From Miltoncostaea sp050250915 (GTDB lineage Bacteria; Actinomycetota; Thermoleophilia; Miltoncostaeales; Miltoncostaeaceae), in the NCBI GenBank assembly GCA_050250915.1, contig JBFWNT010000007.1:79756-143755 (forward strand): a stretch of DNA of 64,000 bases, in the 5' to 3' direction. The notes under the pieces were generated by a model, which was not told the DNA's origin, made no database searches, and saw only the letters and a program-made list of their open reading frames with translations. Position numbers and translations under genes: made by a program. Below, one piece after another: positions 16,399 through 24,593 of the stretch (position 1 is its first letter; every line of letters starts with the position of its first letter).

Positions 16399-17838
16399 TC
16401 AGGCGGCCCGCTCGAGCTCGCCCTCGCGCACCGGGCGGAGCCGGAACCGCAGGGTCACCGCCGCGACGCCGAGCAGCGCCACGACCAGCGAGACCAGGAG
16501 CGCCGGCTTGAACCCGTCCAGGAGCCCTTCGGCGCCCGCCGACGGATCGGTGTACGCGGTGTTCACCGCCGTCACCACCGCCAGGGCCAGCGCGCCGCCG
16601 AACTGGAAGGACGTGTTCACGAGCCCGCCGGCCAGGCCCTGCTCCTCCGGGGCGATGCCGTTGGTGGCCGCGATGTTCAGCGGGCCGTAGGCCAGGGCGA
16701 AGCCCAGGCCGGCCAGCAGCATCGTCGGCAGCATCGCGATCCAGTAGGGCGAGTCGATCCCGATCGGCAGGAACAGCGCGTAGCCGGCCGCGGCCGAGCC
16801 GAGGCCCAGCGCGATGAGCCGCGTGGTGCCCAGCCGGCCGATCAGCGGCCCGAGGCGCGGCGCCAGCAGCATCACCATCAGGCCGCCGGGGAAGATCGCC
16901 AGGCCCGTCTCCAGCGGCGACCACCCGCGCGCCTGCTGCATGTACAGCGTGGCGATGAACTGGAAGCCCACCCAGCTGCCGAACAGGGCCATCGCGCCCA
17001 GGTTCGCCCGCACAAGCGCGGACGAGCGCAGGATGCCGAGGCGCACGAGCGGGTGGGCGGTGCGGTGCTCGATCGCGACGAACGCGGACATCAGGGCGAC
17101 CACGCCGGCCAGCGACAGCAGGGTCTGGGCCGACGCCCAGCCCACGTCGGGGGCCTCGACGACCGTGTAGACGAGCAGGAGCATCCCGGCGGTGATGGCC
17201 GCGGCGCCCGGCAGGTCGAAGCTGCGGCGCGCGCCGGCGGGGGTGCGGCCGGGGTCGGGGACCAGGCGGATCGCCGCCGCCAGGGTCGCCAGGGCGACCG
17301 GGACGGGCAGCAGGAACACCCAGCGCCAGCCGATCTCCGTGAGCAGCCCGCCGATCACGAGGCCCAGCGAGAAACCGGTCGCGCCGGTGGCGGTGTACAC
17401 GGCGATCGCCTTGTTGCGGGCGGGGCCCTCGGCGAAGCTCGTGGTGATGATGGACAGGCCCGCCGGGGCCGTGAAGGCCGCGGAGACGCCCTTGATGAAG
17501 CGCGTGATCACCAGCAGCGTGCCGTCATCGACGAGACCGCCGAGCAGCGACGCGACGGCGAAGACGCCGAGGGAGATCAGGAACACGCGGCGGCGCCCCA
17601 GCAGGTCGGCGGCGCGGCCGCCGAGCAGCAGGAACCCGCCGTAGCCCAGCACGTAGGCGCTCACGACCCACTGCAGGCTGTCGGTGGACATGGACAGGTC
17701 GGACGAGATCGACGGCAGCGCCACGCCGACCATCGACACGTCGAGCGCGTCGAGGAAGAGGGCGCTGCAGAGCACGAGCAGCGCGCCCCAGGCGCGCCGG
17801 TCGAGCCGTGCGGATGCCGGTGGTGCAGAGGTGGTCAT
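16399..17838 (-). CDS. MFS drug exporter, DHA2 (14-TM) family
   Basis: A 479-residue membrane transporter. The DHA2 signature is visible: LDVSMVGVALPSISSDL in the first helix, the loop motif GGRAADLLGRRRVFL, and the motif C-like GLVIGGLLTEIGWRWVF. About 14 hydrophobic segments are present. Such proteins export drugs or other amphiphiles using the proton gradient. I start at MTTSAPPASA rather than 17 codons upstream because a GGGGAG ribosome site precedes it. It is divergent from an ArsR-type gene, which probably controls it. Confidence 0.9.
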   Translation of the reverse strand: MTTSAPPASARLDRRAWGALLVLCSALFLDALDVSMVGVALPSISSDLSMSTDSLQWVVSAYVLGYGGFLLLGGRAADLLGRRRVFLISLGVFAVASLLGGLVDDGTLLVITRFIKGVSAAFTAPAGLSIITTSFAEGPARNKAIAVYTATGATGFSLGLVIGGLLTEIGWRWVFLLPVPVALATLAAAIRLVPDPGRTPAGARRSFDLPGAAAITAGMLLLVYTVVEAPDVGWASAQTLLSLAGVVALMSAFVAIEHRTAHPLVRLGILRSSALVRANLGAMALFGSWVGFQFIATLYMQQARGWSPLETGLAIFPGGLMVMLLAPRLGPLIGRLGTTRLIALGLGSAAAGYALFLPIGIDSPYWIAMLPTMLLAGLGFALAYGPLNIAATNGIAPEEQGLAGGLVNTSFQFGGALALAVVTAVNTAYTDPSAGAEGLLDGFKPALLVSLVVALLGVAAVTLRFRLRPVREGELERAA

Positions 17839-17864
17839 GGTGGTGGTGCTCCCCGTGGTAAGGT

Positions 17865-17882
17865 TCGATGGGCACCGAACGA
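17865..17882. promoter_or_regulatory. Candidate operator between MFS and ArsR genes
   Basis: GTTCG and CGAAC form an inverted repeat separated by eight bases (GTTCGATGGGCACCGAAC). It lies in the 80-base divergent intergenic region, a typical place for an ArsR-family operator. Confidence 0.45.
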
Positions 17883-17918
17883 CGAGCACCGTACGCCCTT
17901 GTTCGATCTACGTCAAAC

Positions 17919-18263
17919 ATGATGCGAGGACGTGTGACGCCCACCACCTCCGCACAGCCGGCCGACATGGACCTGGTCACCGTGCTCCAGGCGCTCTCGG
18001 ACCCGGTGCGGCTGGAGATCGTGCGCCAGCTGGCCGGCTGTACCGCCGCCGCCGCCAAGACGTGCGGCCAGATCGAGCTGGACGTGTCCAAGTCGACCGC
18101 GAGCCACCACCTGAAGACCCTCCGCAGCGCCGGCATCCTGGCGGAGCGGGAGGAGGGCACCCGCAAGTTCACCTGGCTCCGCAAGGCCGAGATGGAGGAG
18201 CGCTTCCCCGGCCTGCTCCAGTCGGTGCTGAGCGCCGCCGCCCGGGACGAGGCCGCGGCCTGA
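17919..18263 (+). CDS. ArsR-family winged-helix repressor
   Basis: A 114-residue regulator. The winged-helix fold is evident from LQALSDPVRLEIVRQLA, the recognition region SKSTASHHLKTLRSAGIL and the wing EREEGTRKFTWLRKAE. The ligand is unknown; no clear metal-binding Cys pair of the ArsR/SmtB kind is seen. I start at the first of two ATGs (MMRGR); a GTG or later ATG is possible. It is divergent from the MFS exporter and probably represses it. The 3' end overlaps the next gene. Confidence 0.85.
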   Translation: MMRGRVTPTTSAQPADMDLVTVLQALSDPVRLEIVRQLAGCTAAAAKTCGQIELDVSKSTASHHLKTLRSAGILAEREEGTRKFTWLRKAEMEERFPGLLQSVLSAAARDEAAA

Positions 18264-18874
18264 CGCTCCGCGCCGCCGCGGCGCTGCTGGTCGTCGCGGT
18301 CGCGCTGCTCGCGGCCGCCTGCGGGGACGGTGGCGAGCCGGCCTGCAGCGAGTGCGGGCCGCCACGGATCGCCGTCGGCGACGGCGCCGTCTGGGTCGCC
18401 CAGGGCGCCGACCTGCACCGCCTGGACGCGGCCACGGGGGAGATCACCCGCACCACGACGGTCCTGCCGCAGCGCCGGGGCGCGGACCTCGACTCCGTGG
18501 TCGTGCGGGACGGCGTCGTCCGCGTGACCGCCGGCCGGCGCACCATCGACCTCGACGCCGGCGGCCATGTGGTGCGGCGCGCCACCCACCGGCGTGCGAC
18601 GCCGGGCGCCATCGGCCACCGCCCGTCCGCCCGGGCCGCGCTCGTCGCCGACGGCGACGGGGTCGTGTGGACGGTCACGGACGACGGTGCGCTGACCGGG
18701 CGCGAGCCGGGATCGGGCCGCGTCGTCGCCGGGCCGTTCGACGTGGGCGCCGACCCGCGCAGCCTGGTCGCCACGGGAGGGGCGGTCTACGTGGGGCTGC
18801 GCCACCCCGCCGTCGTGCGCGTGGACCCCGCCTCCGGGCGGACCGTCTGGCGCCGCGACATCCCGTACACGTAG
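18260..18874 (+). CDS. Lipoprotein with beta-propeller-like repeats; apparent CTG start
   Basis: About 204 residues. A lipoprotein signal peptide (hydrophobic run ending LLAAAC) is followed by a secreted domain with propeller-blade-like repeats (GDGAVWVAQGADLHRLD, ADGDGVVWTVTDDG, GGAVYVGLRHPAVVRVD). No ATG, GTG or TTG lies in frame near the signal peptide. The only suitable start is CTG, forming a CTGA overlap with the regulator's stop, like the ATGA and GTGA overlaps elsewhere here. Function unknown; surface anchoring through the lipidated Cys is inferred. Confidence 0.65.
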   Translation: MTLRAAAALLVVAVALLAAACGDGGEPACSECGPPRIAVGDGAVWVAQGADLHRLDAATGEITRTTTVLPQRRGADLDSVVVRDGVVRVTAGRRTIDLDAGGHVVRRATHRRATPGAIGHRPSARAALVADGDGVVWTVTDDGALTGREPGSGRVVAGPFDVGADPRSLVATGGAVYVGLRHPAVVRVDPASGRTVWRRDIPYT

Positions 18875-18902
18875 CGGCGCGATACGGCATGCCGTGCGCC
18901 GC
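18874..18902 (+). terminator. Stem-loop after lipoprotein gene
   Basis: GCGGCGC pairs with GCGCCGC, and inside them ACGGC pairs with GCCGT, with a three-base bulge. It begins at the last base of the stop codon. Confidence 0.6.
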
Positions 18903-18984
18903 GATACGGCGGTACGGCGGATGCCGCGGAACCGGGCCCGGACCGAGAGTTCGCCCACGTCAACCAGACGAGGAGCGAGATGAC

Positions 18985-20958
18985 ATGGGCACCGACCCCA
19001 CACCACGAGGCCTCGGCCGCGCCACGCGCGCCGCCGCCGCCGCACTCGTCGCCACCGGCGGCGTCATGATCGGGGCGCACGCCGCCCAGGCCGCCGACGG
19101 CGACTTCGCCTCCGGCCCGCGCGTGACCGTCCCGTACCCGTACGCCCTGACGACCGGGGACGTGAACCGCGACGGGCGCGCCGACCTGGTCGTGGCGACG
19201 GGGGTCCGGCCGTACCCCGTCCGCGTGCTGCTCGGCGCGCCGGGCGGCTTCACCCCGGCCGCCGACGTGGCCGGCGCCCGCGGCCCGAGCGACATGCTCC
19301 TGGCGGACATCGACCGCGACGGCGACGAGGACCTGGCGATCGCCGCCGAGTCGGTCGTGCTCGCCGTGGGCGACGGCGCCGGGGGGTTCACCTCGATCCC
19401 GGGCACCCCCGTCACGCAGCCGTTCGCGCTCGCCCGCGCCGACGGCGACGGCGACGGCCGCCCCGACCTGGCGATCTCGGGCAGCACGGCGCTGAGCGTG
19501 CGCGCCGGCGCGGTCGGCATCTTCGGTCTGCCGGTCTTCAACGAGTCCGCGTCCTTCGCGACGGAGCTCGGATCGGTCATCACCGGCGACGTGAACGGCG
19601 ACGGCCGCGACGACGTGCTCGTCGGCGACTACCTCAAGCCGGTGCTCCACGTGCACCTCGGCCAGGGCGCGGGCCGCTTCGCGGCCGCCGCCGACGTGCC
19701 GCTGCCCGGCGCGTCGTCGGCCCCGCACAACCTGGCGACCGGCGACATCGACGGCGACGGCCGCCTCGACGTGGTGGCGATGACGAAGGGCGGGACGGTG
19801 GTGCTCCGCGGCACGCCGCAGGGCGGACTGACCGAGGCCGCGCGCCTCACCATCCAGGCCACCGGGACCGGTAGCGTCGCCGTCGGCGACTTCGACCACG
19901 ACGGCCGCGACGACGTCCTGACCGGCCTCGACCTGGGCTACCTCCGCCTCCACCGGTCGACGGGGGGCTTCACCTTCGCCGACAGCGAGTCCCTCCTGCC
20001 CGGCCAGATCAACGACATGGCGGTCGCCGACTACGACGGCGACGGCACCGACGACGTCGCCATCGCCACCGCCGCCGAGGTGCGGGTGCTGCTCGGCACG
20101 AGCGGCCCCGCCCGTCCGGGGAACCTGGTGGCCGGCGGGGGCTTCGAGTCGCCCACCACCGCCTGGACGGCGGCGGGCGGCGCGTCGGTCGTGCCCTACG
20201 GCTCCGCCATCGTGGCCGTTCCGTCGCGGGACGAGTCGCCCCGGTTCGGCACCGGCGGCCTCGCGCTTGCGGCCGGCGGCCCCGGCGCGTCCTCGCTCGT
20301 GCAGACGATCGATGTCTCGCGCCGGGCGGCGCTGATCGACGCCGGCGGGGCCACGGCGACCCTCTCCGCGTACCTCGGCGGCGCGCGCACCGCGCCGGCC
20401 GCCGCACGGGTCACGGCGACCATGCCGGGGGCGACCGTCGACGTCGGGCCCGTCACGGCGGCGGACCGCGGGAACCTGACGACTCTCGTGCGCCGCACCG
20501 CCGCGGTGCGGATCCCCCGGGGCACCCGCGCGATCACGGTCCGGGTGGGGATGCCCGGCGGCGCCGCGCTCGCCGACAACGTCGCCCTCACGATCGACGA
20601 GACGTCACCGGACGGGTCCGGCCGCACGCCCGGGACCGGGGGCCCCGGCGGGGGCGCCGCCGGGGGACGCGACGCCTTCGGTCCCCGGACCCTCGTGACG
20701 CTGGCGCCCCTGTCGGGCCGACCCGTCCGGGTCCGGGTGCGCAACGGCAACGGCTTCTCCGTGACCGGGCGGATCACGGGGGCGGGGGCGCCACGGGCGT
20801 TCCGGGTGGCCGCGCACCGGTCGGTCACCGTGCGGCTGCGGCCGGCCCGGCGGCACCCGCCCGTGCTGCGCCTGCGGGCCCGGGTGACCGACCCGTCGGG
20901 CACCACCCGCACCGTCGTCCGGCGCCTGCGCGTGCCGCCGGCCGCCCCGCGGAGGTAG
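18985..20958 (+). CDS. Secreted FG-GAP/VCBS-repeat beta-propeller protein
   Basis: A 657-residue exported protein. A signal peptide (cleavage probably near AQA-AD, residue 37) precedes seven repeats with Ca2+-binding-like cores: DVNRDGRADLVVATG, DIDRDGDEDLAIAA, DGDGDGRPDLAIS, DVNGDGRDDVLVGD, DIDGDGRLDVVAMT, DFDHDGRDDVLTG and DYDGDGTDDVAIAT. This fits a seven-bladed integrin-like propeller. A jelly-roll-like region follows (from NLVAGGGFESP), then an Arg-rich C-terminal beta domain. The true start is set by the signal peptide. Likely role: surface adhesion or matrix; ligand unknown. Confidence 0.85.
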   Translation: MGTDPTPRGLGRATRAAAAALVATGGVMIGAHAAQAADGDFASGPRVTVPYPYALTTGDVNRDGRADLVVATGVRPYPVRVLLGAPGGFTPAADVAGARGPSDMLLADIDRDGDEDLAIAAESVVLAVGDGAGGFTSIPGTPVTQPFALARADGDGDGRPDLAISGSTALSVRAGAVGIFGLPVFNESASFATELGSVITGDVNGDGRDDVLVGDYLKPVLHVHLGQGAGRFAAAADVPLPGASSAPHNLATGDIDGDGRLDVVAMTKGGTVVLRGTPQGGLTEAARLTIQATGTGSVAVGDFDHDGRDDVLTGLDLGYLRLHRSTGGFTFADSESLLPGQINDMAVADYDGDGTDDVAIATAAEVRVLLGTSGPARPGNLVAGGGFESPTTAWTAAGGASVVPYGSAIVAVPSRDESPRFGTGGLALAAGGPGASSLVQTIDVSRRAALIDAGGATATLSAYLGGARTAPAAARVTATMPGATVDVGPVTAADRGNLTTLVRRTAAVRIPRGTRAITVRVGMPGGAALADNVALTIDETSPDGSGRTPGTGGPGGGAAGGRDAFGPRTLVTLAPLSGRPVRVRVRNGNGFSVTGRITGAGAPRAFRVAAHRSVTVRLRPARRHPPVLRLRARVTDPSGTTRTVVRRLRVPPAAPRR

Positions 20959-20993
20959 CGTGACCCGATCAGGCCGCATTCGGGGAGGGCGAC

Positions 20994-21320
20994 GTGTCGG
21001 AGATCACGGTGCTGGTGAGCGCCCGGGCCAAGCCCGGGCGCGGGGCGGAGCTGCTCGACATGTACGGCGAGCTGGCGGCCGCGACGCACGCGGAGGAGGG
21101 CTGCATCGCCTTCACCCTCCACCGCGGGCTCGACGACCACGACGTGATCGCACTGGTGGAGCGGTGGGCCTCGAAGGACGCGCTGGACGCCCACCTCCAG
21201 TCCGCCCACGTCACGACCTTCCGCCGCGACGCGGCCGAGCTGGCGGACGGGCCGAGCACCATCACGATCGCCCAGCCGGTGCCGTCCGGGGACCCCGCCA
21301 AGGGGTTGCTCGCGGACTAA
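20994..21320 (+). CDS. Antibiotic biosynthesis monooxygenase (ABM/YgiN-like) domain protein
   Basis: A 108-residue single-domain protein of the dimeric alpha/beta-barrel ABM fold. It begins ITVLVSARAKPGRGAELLDMY, with EEGCIAFTLHRGLDD and VERWASKDALDAHLQSAHV further on, the family landmarks. Members include quinol monooxygenases; the substrate here is unknown. The start is GTG, 35 bases after the propeller gene. It is separated from the sugar operon by a sigma-28-like promoter. Confidence 0.85.
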   Translation: MSEITVLVSARAKPGRGAELLDMYGELAAATHAEEGCIAFTLHRGLDDHDVIALVERWASKDALDAHLQSAHVTTFRRDAAELADGPSTITIAQPVPSGDPAKGLLAD

Positions 21321-21344
21321 GGACGGGCACGCCGCTGCCGATGG
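21318..21344 (+). promoter_or_regulatory. Putative sigma-28 promoter of the fdtA sugar operon
   Basis: TAAG at 21318-21321, a 15-base gap, then GCCGATGG at 21337-21344. Spacing is exactly that of FliA-type promoters. The fdtA start codon follows 8 bases later, so the mRNA may be leaderless or nearly so. It overlaps the stop codon of the preceding gene. Confidence 0.6.
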
Positions 21345-21351
21345 GAGGCCC

Positions 21352-21828
21352 ATGGGTCTCCAGCTCATCGGCGGCGGTCCCCGCGGGGCCGCGTCCGAGG
21401 TCACCGTCGGCGGCGGCCCCCACGGCCCCGTCCGGGTGATCGCTCTCCCCCGGGTCCACGACCCCCGGGGGAACCTGACCTTCATCGAGTCGGGGCGCCA
21501 CGTCCCGTTCGAGTGCCGGCGGGTCTTCTACCTGTACGACGTCCCCGGCGGCGAGGACCGCGGAGGCCACGCCCACCGCAAGCTCCAGCAGCTGGTGATC
21601 GCCGCGTCCGGCAGCTTCGACGTGACGGTGGACGACGGCGCCGCCCGCCGCACCTACCAGCTCAACCGCTCCTACGCCGGGCTCTACATGCCGCCGATGG
21701 TGTGGGGGCAGCTCACCAACTTCTCGTCCGGGTCGGTCGCCCTGGTGCTCGCCTCCGAGCACTACGAGGAGGCCGACTACTACCGGGAGTACGACGAGTG
21801 GGCGGCGGTCGTGCGCGGGGCCGCGTGA
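21352..21828 (+). CDS. fdtA: Sugar 3,4-ketoisomerase (FdtA/QdtA-like cupin)
   Basis: A 158-residue single-cupin protein. DPRGNLTFIE, RRVFYLYDVPGGEDRGGHAH and LQQLVIAASGSFDVTVDDG match the FdtA/QdtA family (WxcM C-terminal type). These enzymes convert dTDP-4-keto-6-deoxyglucose into the 3-keto isomer, the step before 3-amination. The product isomer (FdtA or QdtA type) cannot be decided by eye. The rmlA and rmlB genes supplying dTDP-4-keto-6-deoxyglucose are not in the window. GTGA overlap couples it to the aminotransferase. Confidence 0.88.
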   Translation: MGLQLIGGGPRGAASEVTVGGGPHGPVRVIALPRVHDPRGNLTFIESGRHVPFECRRVFYLYDVPGGEDRGGHAHRKLQQLVIAASGSFDVTVDDGAARRTYQLNRSYAGLYMPPMVWGQLTNFSSGSVALVLASEHYEEADYYREYDEWAAVVRGAA

Positions 21829-22943
21829 CCGTCGGTGCGCCGCCGCAGGTCCCGTTCCTGGACCTGCTCGCCACCTACACCGAGCTGCGTGAGGAGCTCG
21901 ACGCCGCCACCGCCCGCGTCCTCGGGGGCGGTTGGTACGTGCTCGGCGCCGAGGTCGCCCGGTTCGAGGAGGCGTGGGCCGCGTACACCGGCACCGCCCA
22001 CTGCGTCGGCGTCGCCTCCGGCCTGGACGCGCTGCACCTGTCGCTCGTCGCGATGGGCGTGGGGAGGGGGGACGAGGTCATCGTCCCGTCCAACACCTAC
22101 ATCGCGACCTGGTTGGCGGTGACACGCGCGGGCGCCGTCCCCGTGCCCGTCGAGCCCGACCCGCGGACGTCCAACATCGACCCGGACCGGGTCGAGGCGG
22201 CGGTCACGCTGCGCACCCGCGCCATCCTGCCCGTGCACCTCTACGGCCTGGCCGCGGAGATGGACGCGATCCGCGACATCGCCCAGCGTCACTGCCTGCT
22301 GGTGCTGGAGGACGCCGCCCAGGCGCACGGCGCCCGCCACCGCGGAGCGCCCGTCGGGAGCCTCGGCGACGCCGCCGCCTGGAGCTTCTACCCCAGCAAG
22401 AACCTGGGCGCGTTCGGCGACGGCGGCGCCGTGACCACCGACGACCCCGCCGTGGCGGCGCGCCTGCGCTCGCTGCGCAACTACGGCTCCACCGCCAAGT
22501 ACGTGAACCGCGAGCGGGGCGTCAACAGCCGCCTGGACGAGATCCAGGCCGCGATGCTCAGCGAGAAGCTGGCCGTGCTGGACGCGTGGAACGGCCGTCG
22601 CCGGGCGATCGCCGCCCGCTACCTGGAGGGCCTCGCCGGCCTCCCCCTGGCGCTGCCCGCCGACGACCCCGGCCACGTCTGGCACGTCTTCGCCGTCCAC
22701 ACCCCGGACCGCGACGCGCTGGCCGCCCACCTGGCCGACGAGGGGATCGGCACGCTCGTGCACTACCCGATCCCGCCGCACCTCCAGGAGGCCTACCGCG
22801 ACCTGCGCCGGCGCGAGGGCGACCTGCCGATCGCCGAGCGCCTCGCCCGCGAGACGCTGTCGTTGCCGATGGGCCCGCACCTGCGCGCCGAGGACGCCGA
22901 CCGGGTGGTCGCGGCCGTCCGGGGCCTCCTCGCCGATGCCTGA
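21825..22943 (+). CDS. fdtB: dTDP-3-keto-sugar aminotransferase (DegT/DnrJ/EryC1; FdtB/QdtB-like)
   Basis: A 372-residue PLP enzyme. The PLP lysine is in YPSKNLGAFGDGG (K192); LEDAAQAHGA (D163) is the pyridine-nitrogen contact. N-terminal SGLDALHLSLVAMGVGRGDEV and VPSNTYIATW are typical of sugar 3-aminotransferases. Following fdtA directly, it most likely transaminates dTDP-3-keto-6-deoxyhexose to dTDP-3-amino-3,6-dideoxyhexose. The GTG start overlaps the fdtA stop. Confidence 0.9.
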   Translation: MTVGAPPQVPFLDLLATYTELREELDAATARVLGGGWYVLGAEVARFEEAWAAYTGTAHCVGVASGLDALHLSLVAMGVGRGDEVIVPSNTYIATWLAVTRAGAVPVPVEPDPRTSNIDPDRVEAAVTLRTRAILPVHLYGLAAEMDAIRDIAQRHCLLVLEDAAQAHGARHRGAPVGSLGDAAAWSFYPSKNLGAFGDGGAVTTDDPAVAARLRSLRNYGSTAKYVNRERGVNSRLDEIQAAMLSEKLAVLDAWNGRRRAIAARYLEGLAGLPLALPADDPGHVWHVFAVHTPDRDALAAHLADEGIGTLVHYPIPPHLQEAYRDLRRREGDLPIAERLARETLSLPMGPHLRAEDADRVVAAVRGLLADA

Positions 22944-23877
22944 CGTCACCGCGCCCGCCGCCACCGCGGATCACCTCCTGCTGTTCAACAGGGACGAGTT
23001 CCACGCCCTGAACCTGCGGCCCGGGCAGCGGGTGGTGCGGGTCGACCACCACGACGAGGGCCGGCTGGTGGGCTCGCTGGTGGGGGTCCGCGACGGCGAC
23101 GTCGTGACCTGCGGTCACAGCGCCCCGTTCGGCGGCCCCGACTTCGTCCGCGAGGCCGAGACCGCCGCCAACGTGGTCGCGCTCGTCGTCCGCGCGGTCG
23201 CGGAGATGGAGGCCGACGGCGTCCGCGAGATCCGGCTGAAGGCCCGCCCGGCGTTCTACTCCGGATCCGAGACGGCGGTGCAGTTCGCGCTGCTCAACCA
23301 CGGGTTCCGCGTGGAGTCGTGCGAGCTGAGCTTCCACATCGACCTGGAGCCGCTCGACGGCATCGACGCCTACGTCGCCGGCCTGCGCTCGCCCGCCCGG
23401 CGTGCCCTGCGCCACGGCCTGGGCGAGCCGTTCGCCCTGCGCGAGGCCGAGCCCGGGGACGACGCGCTGTGGGACGCCGGCCACGACCTGCTGGCCGCGA
23501 ACCGCGCCGCCAAGGGGCGCCGCCTGGCGCTCGACGCCGGCTACGTCCGCGCCGTCCGCGACGCGTTCCCCGGCCGCATCCGGATGGCGGTGCTGGAGCA
23601 CGCCGGCCGGCCCTGCGCCGCCGCCCTGACCTACCGGGTGCTGCCCGGCCGCGAGCTGGTCGTCTACTGGGGCGACGCCGGCCACGACCTGCCCCGCTCG
23701 CCGATGAACGTGCTGGCCCACGCGATGGTGGCGCGGGCGATGGGGGAGGGCGTGCGGAGCCTGGACATCGGGCCCTCGAGCATCGCCGGCGTGCCCGACC
23801 AGGGGCTCATCCAGTTCAAGCGCAGCGTCGGGGCCCGCGAGCGCCTTCGCCTGGACCTGGTGCGGGAGGCGACGTGA
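22936..23877 (+). CDS. GNAT/FemAB-like acyltransferase
   Basis: A 313-residue protein with a duplicated GNAT-like layout. The second half has the BioF2/Acetyltransf_6-type look: RMAVLEHAGRPCAAALTYRVL followed by VVYWGDAGHDLPRSPMNVLAHAMV and SLDIGPSSIAG. FemAB-like GNATs transfer acyl or aminoacyl groups to amines. Following the 3-aminotransferase, N-acylation of the new amino sugar is a reasonable role, replacing the usual left-handed-helix FdtC; this is inference. The start overlaps the fdtB stop by 8 bases. Confidence 0.75.
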   Translation: MPDVTAPAATADHLLLFNRDEFHALNLRPGQRVVRVDHHDEGRLVGSLVGVRDGDVVTCGHSAPFGGPDFVREAETAANVVALVVRAVAEMEADGVREIRLKARPAFYSGSETAVQFALLNHGFRVESCELSFHIDLEPLDGIDAYVAGLRSPARRALRHGLGEPFALREAEPGDDALWDAGHDLLAANRAAKGRRLALDAGYVRAVRDAFPGRIRMAVLEHAGRPCAAALTYRVLPGRELVVYWGDAGHDLPRSPMNVLAHAMVARAMGEGVRSLDIGPSSIAGVPDQGLIQFKRSVGARERLRLDLVREAT

Positions 23878-24593
23878 GCAGCGCCGCCGGCGCCGACTAC
23901 TCGGCGATCTACGACCCCGACACCGACTTCGACGCCCGGTACACCATGGCGACGGTGCGGCGGATCGCGGAGCGGGTGGCCCCGGGCGACCGCGTCCTGG
24001 AGCTCGGCTGCGCCACGGGCCTGATGACCGCGCACCTGGCCGGCCAGGGCGCCCGCGTGACCGGCGTCGACCGCTCCGGCGTCTACCTGGACCGCGCCCG
24101 CGCGCGCCTGGGCGACCGGGCCACGTTCATCGAGGCGGGCCTGGATGAACCGGGCTGGGAGGCGCTGACCGGCGGCGGCTTCGACCACGTGCTCCTGTGC
24201 AACCTCATCCACGAGCTGCCGGACCCCGCGGACCTGCTCACGCGGGCCGCCGCGCTGCTGGCGCCCGACGGGCTCGTGCACCTCTCCCTCCAGAACCCCG
24301 ACTCCATCCACCGCCTGGTGGCGGTCGAGATGGGGCTCATCGACGACGTCCGCGAGGTGTCCGCCCGCGGCGACCGCTTCGGCACCCTCGGGCTGTGGGG
24401 GGTGGACGACCTGGCGCGGCTCGCCCGCGAGGCCGGCCTGGGCGTGGTGGCGTGGGAGGGCGTGATGCTGAAGCCGCTGCCCAACGGCATGATGGCCGAG
24501 CTGCCCCCGGAGGTGCTGGACGGGTTCGAGCGCGTCGCGCGGCACCTCCCCGCCCACTGCGCGATGAACCTGCTCGTCCTGGCGCGGGGGTGA
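23874..24593 (+). CDS. Class I SAM methyltransferase (paralogue of 25972-26703)
   Basis: A 239-residue methyltransferase with motif I VLELGCATGLM and the acidic VTGVDRSGVYLD, then HVLLCNLIHELPDP. The C-terminal section KPLPNGMMAELPPEVLDGF recurs as KTVPNSMMLDWPPELLDAL in the methyltransferase two genes downstream. The shared tail probably defines acceptor binding. Likely acts on the sugar being built; the target atom is unknown. GTGA overlaps on both sides. Confidence 0.85.
   Translation: MSSAAGADYSAIYDPDTDFDARYTMATVRRIAERVAPGDRVLELGCATGLMTAHLAGQGARVTGVDRSGVYLDRARARLGDRATFIEAGLDEPGWEALTGGGFDHVLLCNLIHELPDPADLLTRAAALLAPDGLVHLSLQNPDSIHRLVAVEMGLIDDVREVSARGDRFGTLGLWGVDDLARLAREAGLGVVAWEGVMLKPLPNGMMAELPPEVLDGFERVARHLPAHCAMNLLVLARG

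Noticed and set aside
17868..17918. Upstream ATG as the start of the ArsR-family gene
   Set aside because: It falls inside the candidate operator, and the extra 17 residues show no winged-helix character.
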